Assembly: GCA_934098565.1 (NCBI GenBank)
Contig: CAKOON010000002.1
Location: 62,001-126,000 of the forward strand
Origin: an uncultured Bacilli bacterium
GTDB lineage: Bacteria > Bacillota_I > Bacilli_A > RF39 > UBA660
Reading direction: 5' to 3'
DNA length: 64,000 bases
The position numbers and the translations under genes were made by a program. The notes beneath the pieces are model-generated. The model was not told where the DNA came from. It made no database searches and saw nothing but the letters and a program-made list of their open reading frames with translations. Every line of letters starts with the position of its first letter. Position 1 is the stretch's first letter. This document shows, in pieces, positions 42,265-51,241 of this stretch.

Positions 42265-43462
42265 AGAAAAATTAAAAAAGTTTTTAATAATTTTAAGTTT
42301 ATATACTATTTTTATTATCATTTTAACCTATGGTATTAATAAATATGAATACCAAGTATACAAGGATAACTTTGATACCAAAATAACTAGTATTATTTTA
42401 AAAATTAAAGAAGAATATCCGGCTATTACGGATGAAGAACTATATAAAATTTTAAAAAGTTTCAAAAAAGATGGTAAAGTTCTGGAACAATATAGTCTAA
42501 CAATTGATAATAAATCTCTTCTTAAAGAAAATGATAATAAATATCAGCAATTCTTAGTAACTAATATTATGATAGTCTTTGTAAGTACAATCTTCCTTAT
42601 TTTCTTATTTTTAAGATTTAATGCTAAAAAAGACCGGGAGATTAATAAAATTACCAAGTGTTTAGAAGAAATAAATAAAAGAAATTATAAGATTGATATA
42701 GAAGAAATGTCTGAAGATGAATTATCTATTTTAAAAAATGAATTATATAAAGTAACTATTAAATTAAAAGAAGATGCGGAAAATTCTAAACAAGCCAAAA
42801 AAGATTTAAAAGATACTTTAGCTGATATTTCTCATCAATTAAAGACTCCTATTACTTCTATTTTAATTATTTTAGATAATATTATTGATAACCCAGATAT
42901 GGATAAGAATACCAGAGAAGACTTTATAAGAGATATTAAAAGAGAACTTCTTAATATCAACTTTCTTGCTTTAAACCTTCTAAAGTTATCAAAATTAGAT
43001 TCTAATACAGTTCATTTTATAAAAAAAGAGGTTTATTTAGATGAGATAGTAACCTCTTCTATAAAGAATGTTTCTCCTTTATGTGATTTAAAAAATATCA
43101 CGATTACCCAAAATTTAGAACCCGGTATTAAAATTTATTGTGATTTAAACTGGCAAGTAGAGGCTATTACGAATATCTTAAAAAACTGTGTTGAACACTC
43201 CAAGGAAAATAGTAAAATCGATATAACCACTACCACTAATAAAGTCTATCTTAGTATTAAAATAAGAGATTATGGTGAAGGCATTAGCGAAAAAGATTTA
43301 CCCCATATCTTTGAAAGATTTTATAAAGGCAGTGGGGGAAGTGCCAATAGTATCGGTATCGGCCTTTCTCTAGCCCAAAAAATCATTGAAAGTAACAACG
43401 GTCTTATTAATGTCGAAACTGGTCCTGGTGGTACCACTTTTACTATAAAATACTTAATTTAA
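42254..43462 (+). CDS. Sensor histidine kinase paired with the 41605 regulator
   Basis: The 402-residue kinase has two membrane segments (about residues 9-27 and 92-117) enclosing a short outer loop of about 65 residues, a HAMP-like linker (FNAKKDREINKITKCLEEIN) and the H-box DISHQLKTPITS with the phosphoacceptor His. N (ILKNCVEHS), G1 (IRDYGEGIS), F (HIFERFYKG) and G2 (GIGLSLAQ) boxes follow. The small sensor loop resembles kinases that sense through an associated ABC exporter. Start ATG 42254 lies in the regulator's end, giving translational coupling. Confidence 0.93.
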   Translation: MKNKEKLKKFLIILSLYTIFIIILTYGINKYEYQVYKDNFDTKITSIILKIKEEYPAITDEELYKILKSFKKDGKVLEQYSLTIDNKSLLKENDNKYQQFLVTNIMIVFVSTIFLIFLFLRFNAKKDREINKITKCLEEINKRNYKIDIEEMSEDELSILKNELYKVTIKLKEDAENSKQAKKDLKDTLADISHQLKTPITSILIILDNIIDNPDMDKNTREDFIRDIKRELLNINFLALNLLKLSKLDSNTVHFIKKEVYLDEIVTSSIKNVSPLCDLKNITITQNLEPGIKIYCDLNWQVEAITNILKNCVEHSKENSKIDITTTTNKVYLSIKIRDYGEGISEKDLPHIFERFYKGSGGSANSIGIGLSLAQKIIESNNGLINVETGPGGTTFTIKYLI

Positions 43463-43479
43463 GAAAGGATAAATTTATA

Positions 43480-43786
43480 GCAAAATTAACATTAACTATC
43501 GATAATATTAGGTATCTATGATTAGAACAGTATTTAGAAAGTCTAGAAGAAGTAAATAAAGTCTTAATTACTAATAAAGAACATTTGATTATTACTATTA
43601 CTTATGATAAAAATAGATATAAATACTTTAAAACTAGAAATACTTTTACATTTAAATTTAAGTAAAACTTCTAGTATTATTGGTTTTAATAAATATAAAA
43701 ATGGTAATTATAAAGAATATAAGCCTTCTGTTAACGATTTTTGTGGTGAATACTGTCTTAAAAATATGACTGTACTGGAAAGTTAA
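43480..43786 (+). pseudogene. Frameshifted small gene remnant
   Basis: A frame from about 43480 reads AKLTLTIDNIRYL, hits a TGA (43519), then continues LEQYLESLEEVNKVLITNKE, HLIITITYDKN. Near 43610 the coding sense moves to another frame (IDINTLKLEILLHLNLSKTS, then IIGFNKYKNGNYKEYKPSVN, DFCGEYCLKNMTVLES, stop at 43786). The layout of a short beta-alpha-beta protein with an HMA-like LESLEEVNKV stretch suggests a dead heavy-metal-associated or similar domain, but the family call is weak. Confidence 0.45.
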
Positions 43787-43900
43787 ATTCTACTTTTTCT
43801 ATAGTGTAGTCAATTATTATAGACCTTTGAAAATAGTTAAAAGGACTTGTAAGTTTTAGAAAGTTGTGTTATAGTAGCAATTCAAAAGAGGTTGATTGAG

Positions 43901-44452
43901 ATGAAAAAGAAAGTTTTAGTGTTGATGCTGGCGGTATTACTTCTTTGTGGGTGTAATAAATTTAAAGGAACTTGGTGTCGCAGTACTGAGGTATTTGGGA
44001 CAATTATCGTTACGAAGAGTGAAGCCACAGACAAGCAAATTAGTAATATAGAGAGCAAGATTAAGGAATTTGGTAATTATAAGTCTTATGATATTATTGA
44101 TTCTTTAGAAAAGGGAAATACTTCGATAACTATTTATTTTAGTGATAATAGTAAAGCGACGGAGTTTGTCGAAACGGTTAAAAATTTAGCTGGTGTTGAG
44201 AAAGTCGAAAAGAAAAGTTTTATTGTTACTAGTGAAAAGTTAGAAGTTAAAGGTAAAAAGGAATTTATTTATAGTACTAATTTGGATAATGTTGATGCTT
44301 TAGTTGAACAAGGTAATTATGTTTTAAATGATGATGGTACTTTAAGTATTACAAATAATAGAAGTTTCTACTTGAAGAACAAGTTTGTTTGTACAGATAG
44401 TGATTGTACGAATATATTGAGTAAGAAAAGTAAGACTAACACTTGTAAGTAA
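43901..44452 (+). CDS. Predicted lipoprotein
   Basis: The 183-residue product from ATG 43901 has a lipoprotein-type signal peptide (KKKVLVLMLAVLLLCGC, lipobox LCGC with Cys near residue 17), so it should be lipid-anchored on the outer face of the membrane. The mature part has a beta-alpha unit (KIKEFGNYKSYDIIDSLEKG, then TEFVETVKNLAGVEKVEKK), Cys residues near the end (FVCTDSDCTN, NTCK) and no known motif. AGAGG lies nine bases before the ATG; the frame is open to TTG 43892. Confidence 0.7.
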   Translation: MKKKVLVLMLAVLLLCGCNKFKGTWCRSTEVFGTIIVTKSEATDKQISNIESKIKEFGNYKSYDIIDSLEKGNTSITIYFSDNSKATEFVETVKNLAGVEKVEKKSFIVTSEKLEVKGKKEFIYSTNLDNVDALVEQGNYVLNDDGTLSITNNRSFYLKNKFVCTDSDCTNILSKKSKTNTCK

Positions 44453-44475
44453 GTGGTGTAAGGGAGATTTTGGAT

Positions 44476-44964
44476 ATGGAAACAGGTATAGAAGTATTTG
44501 AAGGAATATTAAATAATATAGAGACAAGAATGGATAATGAATTTGTTGGAATTAATTCGGATTTGCAACAACAAATGATTTATTTTACGGCTGAAGTGCA
44601 CGAATTTAAGGCTTTTTTAGCTAAAGTTGGTAGTGAAGTGAATATTTTCTTTGTTTTTCCTGATTATGCAGAACTAATTCAAACTAAAAGAAGTGGCGTG
44701 AAAAATATTTATTATTACGGCATGCATAAAAAGGGATTGCTAGCAATGAGTTTAGTTGATTTTGAACGTGTTTTGGTGGAACATGGTTTTACTAGAACTA
44801 TTGATAAGTCAAATGAACAATTAGCCGCTCTTTATCAAAATTCGATTTTTGCCAAGAAAGTTAAAATTTCAATTAGTAAAGCGTATGAGCCATTAAAACA
44901 AAAGTTAATTGATCATGATAGAGAAGTTGCCGAGAGTTTTGGACTAAAATTGATGAAAAAATAA
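44476..44964 (+). CDS. Hypothetical soluble protein
   Basis: The 162-residue product from ATG 44476 (METGIEVFEGILNNIETRM) follows AGGGAGA with good spacing. It is predicted alpha/beta, with a central strand-rich part (EVNIFFVFPDYAELI, KNIYYYGMHKKGLLAMSL) and a helical C-terminus. No catalytic motif or signal is seen and I do not recognise it. It lies between a lipoprotein gene and the threonine T-box. Confidence 0.6.
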   Translation: METGIEVFEGILNNIETRMDNEFVGINSDLQQQMIYFTAEVHEFKAFLAKVGSEVNIFFVFPDYAELIQTKRSGVKNIYYYGMHKKGLLAMSLVDFERVLVEHGFTRTIDKSNEQLAALYQNSIFAKKVKISISKAYEPLKQKLIDHDREVAESFGLKLMKK

Positions 44965-45009
44965 TTAGAAGTCTTGACTTTAAAGAAAAATAGACATAAA
45001 ATTAATTTA

Positions 45010-45212
45010 ACAATTTTGATTAGGACGAGATTATTTAAATTACTTTTTAAAGAGAGTTTATCGGTGGTGGAAGATAAATAAAGGGATTAAATAGTTACTA
45101 CCTAGGAATTGGCTAGCAAAACTAGTCCGGCAAGGCCGTTATAGTAATTAAGTAAAATGAAGGATGGTACCGCATTAATTGCTCCTTTTAGGGGTAGTTA
45201 GTGCGTTTTTTT
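45010..45212 (+). promoter_or_regulatory. T-box leader (threonine) controlling thrS
   Basis: The leader has the T-box hallmarks in order: AGGACGAGA, AGAGAG followed by the GGTGG apical loop closed by TTTATC/GATAAA, a specifier region with ACTA (ACU threonine codon at 45097-45099), and the T-box proper GATGGTACCGC with TGGT at 45165-45168. The terminator hairpin is GCATTAATTGCTCC/GGGGTAGTTAGTGC (45172-45204) with a T-run. Uncharged tRNA-Thr would pair with ACU and UGGU, favour the antiterminator and allow transcription of the following genes. The stem I boundaries are approximate. Confidence 0.88.
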
Positions 45213-45224
45213 ATTGGAGGTTTT

Positions 45225-45461
45225 ATGCAAGAACAAATGCCGGTCCAGATGACTAAGGAAGATTATGAAGCTTTTATTAAACAAAAACGTCAAGAACTTT
45301 TTGATTTGAAGTTGAAAATTGCTTTAGCAACATCAGAGACCGAAAAAGTTGGCCTTAAAAAAGCCGAGAAAAATTTAAAAAGAATATTAGCCAGTGCTAT
45401 GCAAAATAATATAGATTATGGTTATTATAATGAATTAGATAGAAAAGGAAGAAGTAGATAA
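45225..45461 (+). CDS. Small helical protein between the T-box and thrS
   Basis: The 78-residue product starts at ATG 45225, four bases after GGAGG (45216-45220). A longer frame from GTG 45201 would begin inside the T-box terminator and is rejected. The sequence (MTKEDYEAFIKQKRQELFDL, then KLKIALATSETEKVGLKKAE) predicts two long helices with a basic tail; no family recognised. Its stop lies two bases from the thrS start, so it is co-transcribed and under threonine control. Confidence 0.6.
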   Translation: MQEQMPVQMTKEDYEAFIKQKRQELFDLKLKIALATSETEKVGLKKAEKNLKRILASAMQNNIDYGYYNELDRKGRSR

Positions 45462-45462
45462 A

Positions 45463-47217
45463 ATGATAAATATTAAAGAAGATAAAAATTTAAGTGTATT
45501 AAATCACTCGTGTGCACATTTAATGGCTCAGGCTGTTAAACATTTATATCCTAATGCTAAGTTTTGGGTTGGTCCAGTAATAGAAGAGGGTTTTTATTAT
45601 GATATGGATTTAGGTGATACTGTTTTAACGGATGAAGATATTGAAAAAATTTCCAAAGAGATGAAAAAAATTGCTAAAGATGGTAAGAAAATAATTCGTC
45701 ACGAAATTAGTAAGCAAGAGGCTTTAGAAATGTTTAAAGATGACCCATATAAGGTTGATTTAATTAATAATATGCCAGAAGATGCGTTAATTACTTGCTA
45801 TAGTCAAGGAGATTTTACGGACCTTTGTCGTGGCCCTCATGTTGATAATGTTAAAATGCTTAAAAATTTTAAGTTATTAAAATTTAGTGGGGCTTATTAT
45901 AAAGGCGACTCTAAAAATAAGGTTTTGCAAAGAATTTATGGTGTATGTTTTGATACTCCGGAAGCTTTAGAACAGCATTTAGCTGAACTAGAAGATGCTA
46001 AGGCAAGAGACCACCGAAAATTAGGCAAAGATTTAGGAATTTTCATGTTTAGTGATTTAGTCGGAAAAGGGCTTCCTATGTGGTTACCAAATGGATTTAT
46101 TGTCCGTCGTAGTTTAGTTGATTATATTATGGATAAAGAAATCTCTTTAGGATATCAACATGTTATGACCCCATCACTTGGTAACGTTGAACTTTATAAG
46201 ACTTCTGGACACTGGGATCATTATAAAGATGATATGTTTCCTAAGATGGAACTTGATGATGAAGCTTATGTTTTAAGACCAATGAATTGTCCTCATCATA
46301 TGATGATGTTTAAGAATAGATTACATTCTTATCGTGATTTACCAATTAGAATTGCCGAGATTGCTAATGACTTTAGATATGAAGCTAGTGGAGCGGTATG
46401 TGGTATTGAAAGAACTAGAGCCTTTACGCAAAATGATTCCCATATCTTCTGTCGTCCAGATCAAATTGAAGAAGAAGTTAAGGGTGTTATTGATTTAATC
46501 TTAGACGTTTATAAAGATTTTGGCTTTAAAGATTTTAAATTTAGATTATCTTTAAGAGATACAAAGAATGTTGATAAGTATTTTGGTAATGATGAGTTAT
46601 GGGAAAAGAGTGAAAATGCTCTAAGAAATATTTTGAAAAATACGGGACATGAATATTATGAGGCGGAAGGTGAGGCAGCCTTTTATGGACCAAAGATTGA
46701 CGTTCAAGTAAGAAGTGCGATTGGTCATGATGAAACTTTATCAACAGTTCAATTAGACTATCAATTACCAGAAAGATTCGAACTTGAATATATTAATGAA
46801 GATAATGAGAAAGTAAGACCTGTTGTTATTCACCGTGCTATATTGGGTTCACTAGATAGATTTATTGCTTTCCTTTTAGAAGAAACAAAGGGATATCTAC
46901 CTTTATGGTTAGCACCTCATCAAGTTAATATCATTCCTGTAAATAATAATTATCATTTAGAATATGCCAAAAAAGTTGAACAAATTTTAAAGAAAGATGG
47001 TATTAGAGTTAGTCTTGATGATAGAGAAGAAAAAGTTGGTTATAAGATGAGAGAAGCTATTATGAGTAAGACTCCTTATATTCTTGTTTTAGGAGATAAG
47101 GAGACAGATAATGAAGCTGTAACTTATAGAACTAGTCAAAGTGAAGATAAAATCACTTTAAAACTTGATGAATTTATAAATAAAGTTAAAGAAGAAATTG
47201 AAAATAAAACTAAATAG
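45463..47217 (+). CDS. thrS: Threonyl-tRNA synthetase lacking the TGS domain
   Basis: ThrRS charges tRNA-Thr. The 584-residue protein begins directly at the editing domain (LNHSCAHLMAQAVKHLYP, with the HxxxH zinc/editing motif near residue 15, and YSQGDFTDLCRGPHV). It therefore lacks the N-terminal TGS domain of the usual 640-residue enzyme, as in some Mollicutes. Class II motifs follow: RPMNCPHHMMMF (zinc Cys), FRYEASGAVCGIERTRAF (motif 2) and AILGSLDRFIAFLLEE (motif 3). The C-terminal anticodon-binding domain has VRVSLDDREEKVGYKMREA-type sequence near residue 520. Expression is governed by the T-box upstream. Confidence 0.96.
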   Translation: MINIKEDKNLSVLNHSCAHLMAQAVKHLYPNAKFWVGPVIEEGFYYDMDLGDTVLTDEDIEKISKEMKKIAKDGKKIIRHEISKQEALEMFKDDPYKVDLINNMPEDALITCYSQGDFTDLCRGPHVDNVKMLKNFKLLKFSGAYYKGDSKNKVLQRIYGVCFDTPEALEQHLAELEDAKARDHRKLGKDLGIFMFSDLVGKGLPMWLPNGFIVRRSLVDYIMDKEISLGYQHVMTPSLGNVELYKTSGHWDHYKDDMFPKMELDDEAYVLRPMNCPHHMMMFKNRLHSYRDLPIRIAEIANDFRYEASGAVCGIERTRAFTQNDSHIFCRPDQIEEEVKGVIDLILDVYKDFGFKDFKFRLSLRDTKNVDKYFGNDELWEKSENALRNILKNTGHEYYEAEGEAAFYGPKIDVQVRSAIGHDETLSTVQLDYQLPERFELEYINEDNEKVRPVVIHRAILGSLDRFIAFLLEETKGYLPLWLAPHQVNIIPVNNNYHLEYAKKVEQILKKDGIRVSLDDREEKVGYKMREAIMSKTPYILVLGDKETDNEAVTYRTSQSEDKITLKLDEFINKVKEEIENKTK

Positions 47218-47444
47218 TTAAAATGTTTTGATAAAAATAAAGACAATTGGAAGTTAAATAGTGTTAAACTTTTTTCTGAAGATTGTTTTTTTCTGTAACT
47301 ATTTTTTAGATATTTAAATTAATTTGGTTTTTAATTGATAAAATTTTATTTGAATTGATAAATCCGTAATCCGAACAGATTATTTTTGGAAAATTAATTG
47401 CGTAAAGAAAAAAATTATGATTAAATAGATAATCGGTGATATTG

Positions 47445-48002
47445 ATGCAAATTGAAGAACTTAATGAAATATTAAAAAGAGGACGAATTACTAAGAATTA
47501 TTTAGTTCGGGACCAAGATATTATTAGAAATAGTTTTGATAGAAATAGTATTAGTTTTAAAAAGGCAGAACTTTTAGAGAATATTGAAGTCTTAGATACT
47601 AATGTTGATGGGATTGAAGATGATATTTTAACAACAGTTGATAACTTAAAAGACAAAGGCTATCAAGGATTGGATTTCAGTGTTTGTGGAGGTTTAGTTG
47701 TTAAAAGTGATGGCCATAGTTATTCTTATGTTGATGATTTGTTCTTATATCGACTTATAATTTATCCTTTAGAGGAAGTTAATGGCGAGTATAAGCGTAT
47801 TTATTCTTCAAGTAATGGCATTTATGTAAGCAAAAAAGGTAAAATAGAAAGAATAATTCATTATAGGGATTTGTTAACTATTTTAGATAAACTGAATTTG
47901 TTACCTGATTATCTTGATATAGCCTACTTTGATATTTTAAATAAAGGCTTTTTAAGTAGTGGTAAACCTATTTTGTTTAGAAGAGTACTAAAGAAGAATT
48001 AG
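47445..48002 (+). CDS. Hypothetical soluble protein
   Basis: The 185-residue product from ATG 47445 follows GGTGA (47436-47440). It is predicted alpha/beta (AELLENIEVLDTNVDGIEDD, then SYSYVDDLFLYRLIIYPLEE) with a single Cys pairless site and no known motif, signal peptide or membrane segment. It sits alone between thrS and a two-component system, with a terminator overlapping its stop codon. I do not recognise it. Confidence 0.6.
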   Translation: MQIEELNEILKRGRITKNYLVRDQDIIRNSFDRNSISFKKAELLENIEVLDTNVDGIEDDILTTVDNLKDKGYQGLDFSVCGGLVVKSDGHSYSYVDDLFLYRLIIYPLEEVNGEYKRIYSSSNGIYVSKKGKIERIIHYRDLLTILDKLNLLPDYLDIAYFDILNKGFLSSGKPILFRRVLKKN

Positions 48003-48011
48003 TACTTTTTT
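47984..48011 (+). terminator. Terminator overlapping the stop codon of the 47445 gene
   Basis: AGTACTAA (47984-47991) pairs with TTAGTACT (47999-48006), the latter containing the TAG stop, then TTTTTC. Confidence 0.85.
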
Positions 48012-48052
48012 CGTTCTTGTGATAAAATAAGTTTGTTAGAAGTGGGGTATTT

Positions 48053-48733
48053 ATGATTAATATTCTGGTAGTTGAAGATGATATTAATTTACTTAATATT
48101 ATTAGAAAAAATTTAGAAAGAGAAGGTTATCTTGTTTATACGGCTGGCGATGGCTTAACAGGTTTAGAAATTTTAGAAAATAATCATATTGATTTAATAA
48201 TTTTGGATTTAATGTTGCCTAAGTTAGATGGCTATGAATTTACAAAGAAAGTAAGGATGACGGAAGAAAACTTACCGATTATTATGATGACTGCTAAGTC
48301 TTTGATGGAAGATAAGAGAATTGCTTTTTTAACCGGGGTTGATGATTATATGACTAAACCTATTGAAATGGAGGAATTACTTTTACGGGTAAGGGCTTTA
48401 TTAAGAAGAAGTAAGATTATTTCAGAAAGAAAGATTGTGATTGGTAAAGTTATTGTAGATTGTGATGCAATGACGGTAAGAAGAGAAGATGAGGTAACTG
48501 AATTAACTCAAAAAGAGTTTGCTCTTCTTTACAAGCTTCTTTCTTATCCAAATAAAATATTTACGAGAAATCAGTTAATGGATGAAATATGGGGGTATGA
48601 ATCGAATAGTGATGATCGAACGATAGATGCTCATATTAATAGACTCAGAAGAAAGTTTGAAAATTATCCGGAATTTGAAATAAAATCAGTTCGGGGACTT
48701 GGTTATAAGGTGGTTAGAAATGAAAAGAATTAA
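48053..48733 (+). CDS. OmpR-family response regulator (second system)
   Basis: The 226-residue regulator has a full receiver domain (VVEDD acidic pair, phosphorylatable Asp in LIILDLMLPKLDG, Thr in MMTAKS, Lys in MTKPIE) and a C-terminal winged helix (residues 130-226; TELTQKEFALLYKLLSYP, and DAHINRLRRKFENYPEFEIK followed by VRGLGYK). It forms an overlapping pair with the histidine kinase downstream. Target genes are not evident nearby. Confidence 0.93.
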   Translation: MINILVVEDDINLLNIIRKNLEREGYLVYTAGDGLTGLEILENNHIDLIILDLMLPKLDGYEFTKKVRMTEENLPIIMMTAKSLMEDKRIAFLTGVDDYMTKPIEMEELLLRVRALLRRSKIISERKIVIGKVIVDCDAMTVRREDEVTELTQKEFALLYKLLSYPNKIFTRNQLMDEIWGYESNSDDRTIDAHINRLRRKFENYPEFEIKSVRGLGYKVVRNEKN

Positions 48734-49784
48734 GGAACATGATATTGATATAAAAACTAATCAGAAGTTGACCATCTATTTTACAGCTTTAGCTTTTCTT
48801 ACTTTTGCGGCGATTATTTTAGCTCTTAGTTTTTTAGTTTTTTTAGGCAATAAAATCTTAGGCTGGGATTATATGATAGATTTTCATCAATCGCAGTTTT
48901 GGATATTGGTCTTTGTGGCTATCATTTTGATTGGCGTTATTGCCTCTATTTTGATTGGGAGACCAATTTTAAAGGGAATTAAAGAAATATCTAATTCAAC
49001 CAAGAAGATAAGTGAAGGAAATTTTTCTGTCAGAATCCAAGAAAATAACACGAAGTTTTTAGGGCGTCTTTCTCATGATTTCAATCAAATGGCAAAAGAG
49101 TTAGAAGGGGTTAAAATTTTAAGAAATGATTTTATTAATAATTTCTCCCATGAGTTTAAGACTCCAATTAGTTCCATAAAAAATTATGCTGAAGAGTTAA
49201 GAAATAATAATTTAACTAGAAATGAAGAGGAGAAGTATTTGGACATTATTATCAAGGAAGCTACAAGGTTATCTAATCTTTCTAATAGTATTTTGTATTT
49301 ATCTAAGGTAGAAAAGCAAAGTATTTTGACGGATAAAAGTACTTATGACGTTGGCGAACAAATAAGACAGGCCATTCTTTTAGAAATGAAGAAGATAGAA
49401 GAGAAGAATTTAGAACTAGACTTGGATATTTTAGATTATAAATTATGTTTAAATGAAGATAGTTTAGAACAGGTATGGATAAATATCTTAGATAATGCTA
49501 TTAAGTTTAGTGATAAGAATAATTCTTTAAAAGTTACCAGTTATTTAGAAGATACTTGGTATGTGGTAAAAATAAAGGATGAGGGAATTGGGATACCAGA
49601 TGATGATTTGCCTTTTGTGTTTGAAAAGTTTTATAAAGCTGATAAATCTCACTCGGAAGAAGGAAATGGTCTTGGCCTTTCTTTAGTTAAAAGAATTATT
49701 GAACTTCATAAGGGAAGTATTGAGATTAGAAGTAAGGTCGGTTCGGGGACAGAAGTTATTGTTAAGTTGCCTGCTAATGATTGA
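48720..49784 (+). CDS. Sensor histidine kinase (second system)
   Basis: The 354-residue kinase has two membrane segments (about residues 16-45 and 61-85) with a very short outer loop, a HAMP domain (GRPILKGIKEISNSTKKISE), H-box NFSHEFKTPISSIKNYAEEL with the phosphoacceptor His, N-box WINILDNAIKFSD, G1 KDEGIGIPDDDLPFVFEKFY and G2 GNGLGLSLVKRII. The ATG at 48720 lies within the regulator gene and follows AAGGTGG. The short loop suggests a membrane-stress or intramembrane signal rather than a soluble ligand. Confidence 0.93.
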   Translation: MKRIKEHDIDIKTNQKLTIYFTALAFLTFAAIILALSFLVFLGNKILGWDYMIDFHQSQFWILVFVAIILIGVIASILIGRPILKGIKEISNSTKKISEGNFSVRIQENNTKFLGRLSHDFNQMAKELEGVKILRNDFINNFSHEFKTPISSIKNYAEELRNNNLTRNEEEKYLDIIIKEATRLSNLSNSILYLSKVEKQSILTDKSTYDVGEQIRQAILLEMKKIEEKNLELDLDILDYKLCLNEDSLEQVWINILDNAIKFSDKNNSLKVTSYLEDTWYVVKIKDEGIGIPDDDLPFVFEKFYKADKSHSEEGNGLGLSLVKRIIELHKGSIEIRSKVGSGTEVIVKLPAND

Positions 49785-49908
49785 TAATTGTATAATATTC
49801 AAGTGAATACGAATTGCTGGATTTTTGGGGGTATTTGCGCTAGAGAAAAGCTTAATTTTGCGAAGAAAGTAAAAATAATTAATTTATCTTAATTTTCAAA
49901 AATTAAAT

Positions 49909-50017
49909 TTGACTTTAAATAACTACTGCGATATAATCCGGATACCAATGGAGATTGGCTTTACTTTCAAAGAAAGTCTTCATAGATTGTTTTTGGCGTT
50001 TTAGGGGGGAAAACAAA
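49909..50017 (+). promoter_or_regulatory. Strong promoter and structured leader of the HExxH protein gene
   Basis: TTGACT (49909-49914), 17-bp spacer, TATAAT (49932-49937) is a near-consensus promoter. The leader of about 74 nt folds into CCAAT/ATTGG and ACTTTC/GAAAGT hairpins before AGGGGGG (50003-50009), the ribosome site of ATG 50018. Confidence 0.75.
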
Positions 50018-50914
50018 ATGAACGAAGAAAATATGAAATTAGAAATACTTAAATTAATTTTTGTTTATTCAAAGGCAGGGCGTTTTCCTGATCATTATTT
50101 TCTTGATAAGGTAGTTGAAGCTGTTGTTGGAGCAAGAAACCTAGATGGTTATGTTCATAATATAGCGTTTACTGACGAGATAGATGACAAAAACTTGGCT
50201 GTTTATAATTTTTATAAAAAGCAAATTTTAATGAATTATAAACAGTTTCACAATGATTGGCAGGAAAACGACCTCTTTGGACTTTTAACTGATTCTACTG
50301 AACTAGCATTTTATCATAATATAGGTATTACGCAGGTTATATTACATGAATTAGAGCACGCATTACAGTGGAAAATAGCTGATGATACTCAAAATACAAC
50401 TATTGAAGCAAAATTAATACGAGTAGCCCAATCTTTTTCAATAATGTTTAATGAATTGGAGCAATCTGGTGAAATATCTCATGATTTGCTTGAAGCTTAT
50501 GAGGCCAAATGCCGACAATTATATGAAAAAAATTATAAAGTAAATCCTGTGGAAAGAATGGCTCAAATAAATTCTTATAGAACTATTATTAATACCATAG
50601 AGCCTATTAAAAGCCAAATATTTAAGGCATATTTATTTCACAATATATTATCATGGCAAGCCAAAACAAGTGGGTATGAATCTTATTTGCAAGATGGACT
50701 ATGTCCAACGCAAGTCTATCTAACAAACATGAAAAGAGAAGAAATCTGGCGAGGTTTTGACTTTTACGATGAAAATCTAGCCGTCCTATTAAAAAAAGTT
50801 AGTGATGAATATAGTTTTGACCAACGAATGTTGTTTGGTTTACCTGTTAGTTCTGGGGAATACAAAATGGCAAAAAGGACTTCTGTAAATGGTATTGCTA
50901 GGATATTAGTTTGA
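50018..50914 (+). CDS. HExxH-containing putative metallopeptidase
   Basis: The 298-residue protein is soluble and helical, with TQVILHELEHALQWK near residue 110; HELEH is a zinc-type HExxH motif set in a helix after YHNIG, as in many small metallopeptidases. A third zinc ligand is not obvious; Glu in NTTIEAKLIRVAQ, about 20 residues on, is a candidate. The start is ATG 50018 after AGGGGGG; a frame from 49955 covers the structured leader and is rejected. I do not recognise a named family. A terminator follows. Confidence 0.65.
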   Translation: MNEENMKLEILKLIFVYSKAGRFPDHYFLDKVVEAVVGARNLDGYVHNIAFTDEIDDKNLAVYNFYKKQILMNYKQFHNDWQENDLFGLLTDSTELAFYHNIGITQVILHELEHALQWKIADDTQNTTIEAKLIRVAQSFSIMFNELEQSGEISHDLLEAYEAKCRQLYEKNYKVNPVERMAQINSYRTIINTIEPIKSQIFKAYLFHNILSWQAKTSGYESYLQDGLCPTQVYLTNMKREEIWRGFDFYDENLAVLLKKVSDEYSFDQRMLFGLPVSSGEYKMAKRTSVNGIARILV

Positions 50915-50933
50915 TAATATAACTAATTTTATT

Positions 50934-50956
50934 GGGTGACGAAAGTCATCCTTTTA
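50934..50956 (+). terminator. Terminator after the HExxH protein gene
   Basis: GGGTGAC (50934-50940), GAAA tetraloop, GTCATCC (50945-50951), then TTTT. Confidence 0.8.
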
Positions 50957-51241
50957 ACTATTTAAAACAATAAATTTAATGTATAGTTATTTGGGGGCAG
51001 GATTTTAATCACCAACCCTATTTATAATATAATCAAGTTATTTAAGGCCTTTTTGACATCATGTAAAGGGCTAACATTTTTAGAAGAAATAATTGCTTCA
51101 TTTAAGATTAAAGATAATTTTTCTTAATCGTGGAAAGTACAGAAAAGTCGAGAATATCTAAGAAACCTGAATTTTTAATTTCATATTCAGTTCATTTTTA
51201 GATTGTATAATGGAAGAGTTTAGGACATGGAAGGGGCTTGT
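50957..51241. promoter_or_regulatory. Gene-free interval: possible dead minus-strand gene and the acyl-ligase promoter
   Basis: On the minus strand, pieces such as SGFLDILDFSVLSTIKKNYL and, after a frameshift, NEAIISSKNVSPLHDVKKAL followed by NNLIIL (about 51180-51030) look like remains of a small helical gene. TATAAT (51206-51211) gives the likely promoter of the acyl-ligase operon, with a poor -35 box. Confidence 0.4.

Noticed and set aside
45201..45224. GTG start at 45201 for the small protein before thrS
   Set aside because: It lies inside the T-box terminator stem; ATG 45225 has GGAGG at the right distance.
49955..50017. Upstream extension of the HExxH protein
   Set aside because: This stretch is the structured leader downstream of a strong promoter, and AGGGGGG precedes ATG 50018.
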